Made by a program: the position numbers and the translations under genes. Shown in pieces: positions 58,013 through 64,000 of a DNA stretch of 64,000 nucleotides. The stretch is from positions 1,574,916 through 1,638,915 of the forward strand of contig NC_033635.1 in assembly GCF_001540865.1 (NCBI RefSeq). The letters are read 5' to 3'. This DNA comes from Ananas comosus (Eukaryota; Streptophyta; Magnoliopsida; Poales; Bromeliaceae). The notes beneath the pieces are model-generated. The model was not told where the DNA came from. It did no database searches and saw only the letters and a list, made by a program, of their open reading frames with translations. Numbering within the stretch: the first letter of the stretch is position 1; each line of letters starts with the position of its first letter.

Positions 58013-60627
58013 TCAAACATCTAAAGGGCACACATAATCCCCGCTAGTCTCAATATCATCGAGGTCGACATCCGCATCCATGTCGTCTAAATCCACACTT
58101 CCTCCGCCAACAAAAAGCCCGGCACCAGGTTTCAGACCCTCAGCAGGTTTTCTCGCCTCTTGTAGTATGGCAGTTATTTCTTCGACGCGTTGCGATGGAG
58201 TATTGGTCTCATTCATTTGTAATAGTTGCTGGTACTCATCAGTTAGCTCAATTGGCAGGTTCCTTAGAAACCAGGGGTGGTTTTTAATCTCCGGAATAGT
58301 TATTCTCTGCGCGAATCATTGAACAGGATTAGGGATTCTATCAACTATTGAGATTTAGAGGCGTTTAAGAAAATACAATTCAAATGTTAGGACTAGATGC
58401 TAAAGTGAAACATAACCTATAAAATCATTGAAATGTATTTACCTGTTCAGGATTGGCTACGAAAATCCGGGATAGGAGATGTCTACATTCCATCGACACA
58501 CGAACATAGTCAGGAATAGAGTATTGGACGCTAAGTATCCGCTGTCAAAAAAAGAGAGTTTCCTTAGCAAAGATATTGTTTGTCGCCCTTACATTTCTAC
58601 AATAATTGGTGCATCACTCGAGGTAGGGGAACTGAATACTTTTTTTCTAACATTAATCGGGCATTATGGACTCACTGTGATCGTCTTGCGAAAGTTCCTT
58701 GGATCATCAGGGTCCTCGAAAGGATAAGCCCCGACAAGCATTACATATAATGTCACTCCACAAGACCACACATCTGCAATCTAAAAATTCACGCAAATGA
58801 AATTGAATAATTTCAGCAACCAAACATTAGTAGAGAAAAATGAAAAATACGCAATCGACATGAACCTTTCCATCATATTCCTTTCTAGAGAGCACCTCCG
58901 GGGCTATGTAAGCTGGCGTGCCCACAGTGGATTTAGGCTGAGAATGCAACACTGACGACTTTGCGGGGAAAAAAAAAAAAAAGAGAGAAAAAATTAGGGC
59001 TTCATCGTCGATATATAACATTAGGTCGTGAAAGCATACTCACTTACCTTGGAATAACCAAAATCGCATATCTTAAGGCGCGGTGCAGTGCTACCGTCCA
59101 AGAGAGTGTTTTCTAACTTAAGATCTCGATGACAAATTTGCTGCGACGGAAAAGATAAACAGTAAAACACTCCATAAAACTGTAGTTAACTATAGTTCGG
59201 AGAATTTAGGCGAAACACTGAGGAATACCATCGAATGGCAGTAGCTGACGCCAGAGATCAATTGTTGGAAGAAGAACCTTGCCTGTTTCATATGTTAAGA
59301 GCACTAGCTAAAAAACAAGGAAAGAGCATTACAAATCACGAGCGACAGATTTGAATAGGATGAACTTTTCCTCTACCTCATCCTCGCTAAACCTCCCTGC
59401 GGTGCATATTCTTTCAAACAGCTCTCCGCCAGCAGCATACTCCATTACTATTGCTAGATGTGTAGGAGTTAACAAGACCTGAAAAGATAAATCCCTTGCT
59501 TGATTCCAGTTCTACAGAAAAATGTAATTTCACATAGAAGGCATATATTCAGTGCCTCAGTTAAGATGCTACAACATGGAGGGATCATTGGCCTAGTGCC
59601 GTAATTTCTAATATCTCTTCCCTCTCTGCTGCTTGTAATATTTCATCCTCAGTAAACTTGCATAACTACTTGCATTAATGGAGTGATCCTAAATAACTCT
59701 AAAAGATCCAAGAAATTGCATACTCCATTTAGAACAAGATCGATCACTCAACTTGCTCAATTCACTGAATCTAAAAGCTTATCAGTTACAGGTATAAGCC
59801 CATCAACAATCCAAGGCAAACATTTTCACAATTTCAACATTATTGATGATTCCTAAAAATATAAGTTTTGTTCTTAAGATGGGATTCACTTTTCTGCAAC
59901 TTATATTACAGATGACAGGATTTCATCAAAAAAGGAAGGGTAAAAAAACAAAAAAGAACCAATTTTGACAGGGTAAAAGAAAGGATTATCCAATGGAAGA
60001 ATGGGAAATACTAACTTACTCCTTTAGTGCTCCCCGTGGGAAAATTAAGAGCTACTGCATAATATTCCATATAAGCCTCAAATACAATGAAAGAGCTACC
60101 AAAAGAGCCACTTTGAAGGATTATAATCAACTAACAAGGCCTCAATAATAAAAATAAAAATCCACAAGAAATTGGAAAGATGAAAAACCCATGAATTCCA
60201 CATGGCCCGTTGACCACTTAAAAAGATAAAATAAAACAGAGAATTTACTTACCTCCTTGAATCTAACTATATTTGGATGGTTCAAAGATCTATGGTTCAT
60301 GATCTCCCTCTGAACATTCTCATCGATCTGCCCAACAATTTAAACAACCGCGTTAGTTACTTAAAAAAAAAAAAAAAAAAAAAAAACTCCGCAAATATAC
60401 TACTCTAAAAAAGATATCCAAAAATAGCTCAACATCAATAAAGGTAGTGAAATTGGACGATGATAAAAATTGGATTTTTAGAGCAAAAAAAGCAAGCAAA
60501 AGCAAACCTTTTGCCCCCTCTCTATGAACTTCACGGCATAGAGCTCTCTTGTGGCCACATCTCTAACCAACTTCGCCACCCCAAAATTACCCGACCCGAT
60601 ATCTCTGATCACCTCGTAACGCTCCAT
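58013..60627 (-). CDS. SnRK2: SnRK2-type serine/threonine protein kinase
   Basis: Nine exons on the minus strand give 344 aa, the family norm: 60508-60627, 60253-60327, 59377-59478, 59229-59282, 59048-59140, 58866-58958, 58676-58780, 58443-58541 and 58013-58306. All joins are in phase 0. Kinase features: glycine loop [15 protein letters not shown]-binding Lys33 (YAVKFIERG), [20 protein letters not shown] (from His121), DFG (from Asp143) and activation loop [16 protein letters not shown], with Ser158 at the site phosphorylated in ABA/osmotic activation of relatives. After the kinase domain comes the SnRK2 segment ([10 protein letters not shown]) and an acidic tail ([13 protein letters not shown]). 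The short N terminus [13 protein letters not shown] suggests subclass II (rice SAPK1/2, Arabidopsis SnRK2.7/2.8) over subclass III. Cytosol/nucleus; drought and salt signalling. A C/T-rich leader with (TC)n precedes it. Confidence 0.96.
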
Positions 60628-60766
60628 TTTTTTAAATTTTGTTCCTCCTGTTTCACCTCACAGAAGAACGAAGCCCAAGCAGAGGAAGTGCGAAGCAATA
60701 ATCATAGACAAAAGAGACCACACCAAGCTAGCTCCTTTTCTTCTTTTCCCCTGTGTTTTTGTTCCT

Positions 60767-60770
<4 letters not shown>

Positions 60771-60806
<36 letters not shown>
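60771..60806. repeat. (TC)n microsatellite in SnRK2 leader
   Basis: About 18 TC dinucleotides, (GA)n on the coding strand, roughly 150 bp upstream of the start codon. Confidence 0.9.
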
Positions 60807-60812
<6 letters not shown>

Positions 60813-60829
60813 TTTCTTTTTCTTTTTTT

Positions 60830-61989
60830 TCTACTGTAGGAAAAGAAGAAATAAGAAAGGGAGCAGAAGGAGAAGAGATTGAGGAGATTGCCGACTTTAT
60901 AACAACGTAAACATCCGTCCGACTGTCCGACGTGCGTGCGTTACGGCGAAGTCAGCTTGCGGGTATGGGGACTTGGAAAAGGATTTAATTTTTTTTTTAA
61001 AAAAATGATATCCCACTGTAATGCATTTTTTTATATAAAAAAAAACACTTTAGTACAACACCATTTGTACATTCTGAATAAAAATAATATATTTTATATT
61101 TTTAAATTTAAAAACTAACTTTTAATTATTGTCCTATTAATTATTTTCAAGTCCCAAAACTTTAAATAATTTTTATTAGATATTACGGTGAAGACGTGTA
61201 AAATTAACTTTTTCTTCTTGCGTGTGTAACTTGTAATTTTTTTATCGATTTTAGAGCTAAAGTATTAACATTCTAATACAGTAAGATAGCGTCTAAAAAT
61301 TTTTCTCCAAAAAGTAAAAAAGAAAAAGATACCTAACTATGTGAAGTATGGAGGATCATCATGTTTGCAAGTGGCCAAAATTCGCTTTATTGTTTATTTG
61401 GCCTAACTGTAAGTTACAGTATTACCTGAGTAGTAGTGTTGAATCAAAGCATTAAAAGTAATATTTTTATTAATTCAAAATTATATTTGTTTCTTTAATC
61501 AAAATTTAAATGTTTCGTATTATATGATTGGTGGAATAGACGGTGGGGAGGGTGAGATGCTGTTTTGGTGCTATATTTGGGTTTGACGCGTGAGGTAGCT
61601 TTCTCTTTTTTGGGTCTAATCACATGTACATGTGTAGATTATTATGGAGGAGGGAAGAAGCAAGTAGAATCGCTTAATTTAAACGTGTTTTTCAAAAGCA
61701 AGTTTGGTGAAGCACGAGTCCACATTCGTAGCTTGTGATTGCAATCTCCTCCGGAAGCCAAATTACTCCACAATAAGCCATTGCAATCCAATGTTGCATC
61801 CTCGTGACTTTTTTGCTTAGACCAAAAGCGATGGGAAAAAAAAGCCAAATGCTGAAAAGGAGACATTAGTGAAAATGATTATGAGGCTATGTCTATCGTC
61901 AATAGCTTGACTGAGTATTAATTTTCAGAAGCTGAGTCATACCAAACACACCCTGCATACTGGGTAAGAGCTTTATGAGGAGTACTTGG
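60830..61989. other. Spacer, no gene recognised
   Basis: AT-rich with poly-A/T runs. Open frames up to 74 codons lack any recognisable feature. Holds the SnRK2 upstream region. Confidence 0.5.
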
Positions 61990-62144
61990 ACTATATATCC
62001 TTGTTCAAAAACAAGATTCGAGACCTAAATTTGAATCCTAATTAATTCACATTTTCAGCTAAATTTATTTCTAAATGAAATAAACGAAGCGGGTAGCATG
62101 CTATCTATCTCTCTCTCTCTCTCAAAAAAAAAAAAAAAAAAAAA
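61990..62144 (+). mobile_element. tRNA-derived SINE, copy 7 (5' part altered)
   Basis: The box-B-like AATTTGAATCC, the body ATTAATTCACATTTTCAGCT and the tail GAAGCGGGTAGCATGCTATC-TATCTC(TC)n plus a long A-tail (62125-62144) are present. The first 40 bp or so, including box A, do not match and may be deleted or replaced. Confidence 0.8.
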
Positions 62145-63134
62145 GCTCCAAGTATTTATTTCACCAACTCTGGGGTGTTACATGAAAAAGTGCAGAGTAA
62201 GAGAGAAGTGCATGTACATCTATATATATAGATATAAAATTTTATATTTGTGATATCCTAAAATTTACAAAAGAAATTAATAAAAATTGCGTATAATTAT
62301 AATTTGCAAAGATTCTTTAATTAGGGATGTCGGTTTATTGTCACTAATAAATGAAAAAAGTGTGGTGGATATTGTGTTGCATAGCTCAAGTGATCTTAGC
62401 ACTTTCCCTCATATTTGGATGGTTTATTTATTTATTTATTTTGTTAGGTAGGTATGCGAAGTGAGTTGAATTATTGGCTTGTCCAATACTTTACCAATCT
62501 GCTGATGTTTGGCATCTAAAATTGGATTGACCTCAATTACACGGAAGCGAGGATGTATTTCGATAGTTTGGGACGTCATTATTTCCGGTAGTCAAGATAG
62601 TGGGGGCTGGTTTTTACTCCGACGCACTTCAAACTTTTTTTGGGGCGAAATTTGACAATCCTACTCGAGCAAAAATGTTTGATCTGACTGAGTTGATTGG
62701 TATTGCAATTTTTCCTGCTTTTCGTATTCCTTAGTTGATTAATATTGCTCTTGGAATGTCACCTTTCTGTTTCATTATATTCAAATTAATTTCTAAATAT
62801 TGAACAAGTCCTTTTGTAGCTCCGCGGATCAATTTAGAACGCTTTTATCCTCTGTATATGAAAGTTTGTAGGTAATTTTAATGATCACTCCATAAATACT
62901 CTCGTAGAGGATCTCACTATCTAAACATTATACGAGAGATCTCACCGTTAAGAATTATTCCAAAAAAAAATAATTTAAATTATTATTATATTTTTATTAC
63001 TAAAACTGGTTTATTTTGCTTCACAATAGAATTAAAAAATCATCACCGTAAGTGATGGAACACCATAACCAATCTTTTCCACGAGTATTATGTACCACTG
63101 AAAAATTTTAAAATTTACTTAATATATATAATAT

Positions 63135-63173
<39 letters not shown>

Positions 63174-64000
63174 GGTTGCATAAAACTAATGTGGTGTGGT
63201 GACTGCTGAACACTTTCCCGCACATGCGGCTCGGAAAATGCCACGACTACACTTACTTAACGCCGACTTGAGATCCACGTGGCGCGCCCGTACGCAACTT
63301 GCTCGCGGATGATTAGACACGCATTACGCTCCGATCGACGTTAGCTTTTTATTTATCGTCACACAATTGTCGCACCAGGTAATCGGACCACAGGGCAGCA
63401 AATTCTTTTTTCTTTTTTTTCTTAATGAAAAATGTCCGTAGCTCCATCAGCATAATATGTAATAATAATCAAATAATAATTCCAATCAACAACAACAGCT
63501 GCGAAGCCCACCACTACTGAAGATGCCAAACCAAGTCATCTGCTCGGTAGTGGCACATGTACAAACAGTTGTGCTGCGCCGAGTAGACTCGTTGTATTGA
63601 CGAATGCCGCACAATTTTGCTGCGTGGGCCCTCTCCCTCTCATCCATCCTGCTGTTGCTGCAAATAAAGCATTCCTCGTATATATCTATATAAACACAAA
63701 TAGTAATTAGATGTTGGCTTTGGATTTGTTAGGATACAAAATGAATAGCACCAAAAAACCGGTTGAGGAGAAAAGAAATGTGTCGCTAGCTCCCCTTTCG
63801 AAGCTTTATTAATTAATATATTATTACATGAGTGATGGTATTATCGAGAGCGTCGATACACTAAAAGCTTTTAATAACATCTTGTGAGAAATATATATAA
63901 CGTAGCAGCAACTAACTAGGATTGTTTTGAATTAGGCCGTAGTGGGGCGAATCAAAATCAACCTTGGGCGACACACTCATCCTCGTGAAAGTTGTGTGGG
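62145..64000. other. Right-end spacer, possible promoter of a gene beyond the window
   Basis: AT-rich with (TA)n at 63137-63170. From about 63200 it becomes more GC-rich and shows a G-box (CCACGTGG, about 63275). A TATATAAACA stretch lies near 63690. This could be upstream sequence of a gene to the right, but no start codon with coding support follows inside the window. Confidence 0.3.

Noticed and set aside
61642..61866. A 74-codon open frame on the minus strand
   Set aside because: No conserved motif, no splice partners and no regulatory context; expected by chance in this length of sequence.
63200..63720. Promoter of a gene at the right edge
   Set aside because: A G-box and a TATA-like stretch are present, but there is no downstream coding sequence in the window to anchor them.
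1..64000. CRISPR arrays, operons, phage or prokaryotic mobile islands
   Set aside because: None is present. Gene structure and repeats are those of a plant nuclear genome.

Overview
The window looks like nuclear DNA of a monocot flowering plant, probably a commelinid. The genes have GT-AG introns. Several have very GC-rich 5' coding exons against AT-rich introns and spacers. Short transposon derivatives are common, and there is a plant-type elongator tRNA-Met with an intron. Ananas (pineapple) is a plausible source, but that is an impression and cannot be proved from the sequence. Three isolated N characters (11668, 29594, 47426) mark unresolved assembly positions.

Layout. 1-12 kb has no convincing gene and holds MITEs, SINEs and AT-rich spacer. 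12.1-16.6 kb (+) is a four-coding-exon gene for a leucine-rich-repeat protein of the outer-arm-dynein-light-chain-like type. 17.4-29.2 kb is a tandem UDP-glycosyltransferase (UGT85A-like) array on the minus strand: two complete three-exon genes, a 3'-end relic and a 5'-exon relic. It is interleaved with an intact tRNA-Met and at least three tRNA relics, one split by a SINE. 29.3-33.0 kb is transposon-rich spacer. 33.0-33.6 kb is a truncated LINE 3' end. 33.8-34.7 kb (-) is an EXORDIUM-like gene. 35.5-40.7 kb (+) is a long, decayed L1-type LINE whose ORF2 keeps endonuclease and reverse-transcriptase domains. 42.1-46.2 kb (+) is a plastid class II DAHP synthase gene. 47.7-48.5 kb (+) is an organellar (probably mitochondrial) small heat-shock protein. 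50.8-53.8 kb (+) is a RabA4-type GTPase. 54.4-57.1 kb (+) is the nine-exon 1,4-dihydroxy-2-naphthoate prenyltransferase (phylloquinone synthesis). 58.0-60.6 kb (-) is a nine-exon SnRK2 protein kinase. The rest is spacer with SINE and simple repeats.

The single-copy genes are ordinary housekeeping or stress genes and do not form an obvious functional cluster. DAHP synthase and the DHNA prenyltransferase lie at opposite ends of the chorismate-to-phylloquinone route, but their linkage is probably chance. I see no unprecedented molecular machine. The most unusual material is repeat biology: (i) a tRNA-derived SINE family whose 3' tail matches the 3' tails of both LINE copies in the window, suggesting a SINE/LINE partnership; (ii) the UGT array recombined with intron-bearing tRNA genes and their relics; (iii) several MITEs with resolvable target-site duplications, including two Mutator-like elements that share a subterminal motif.
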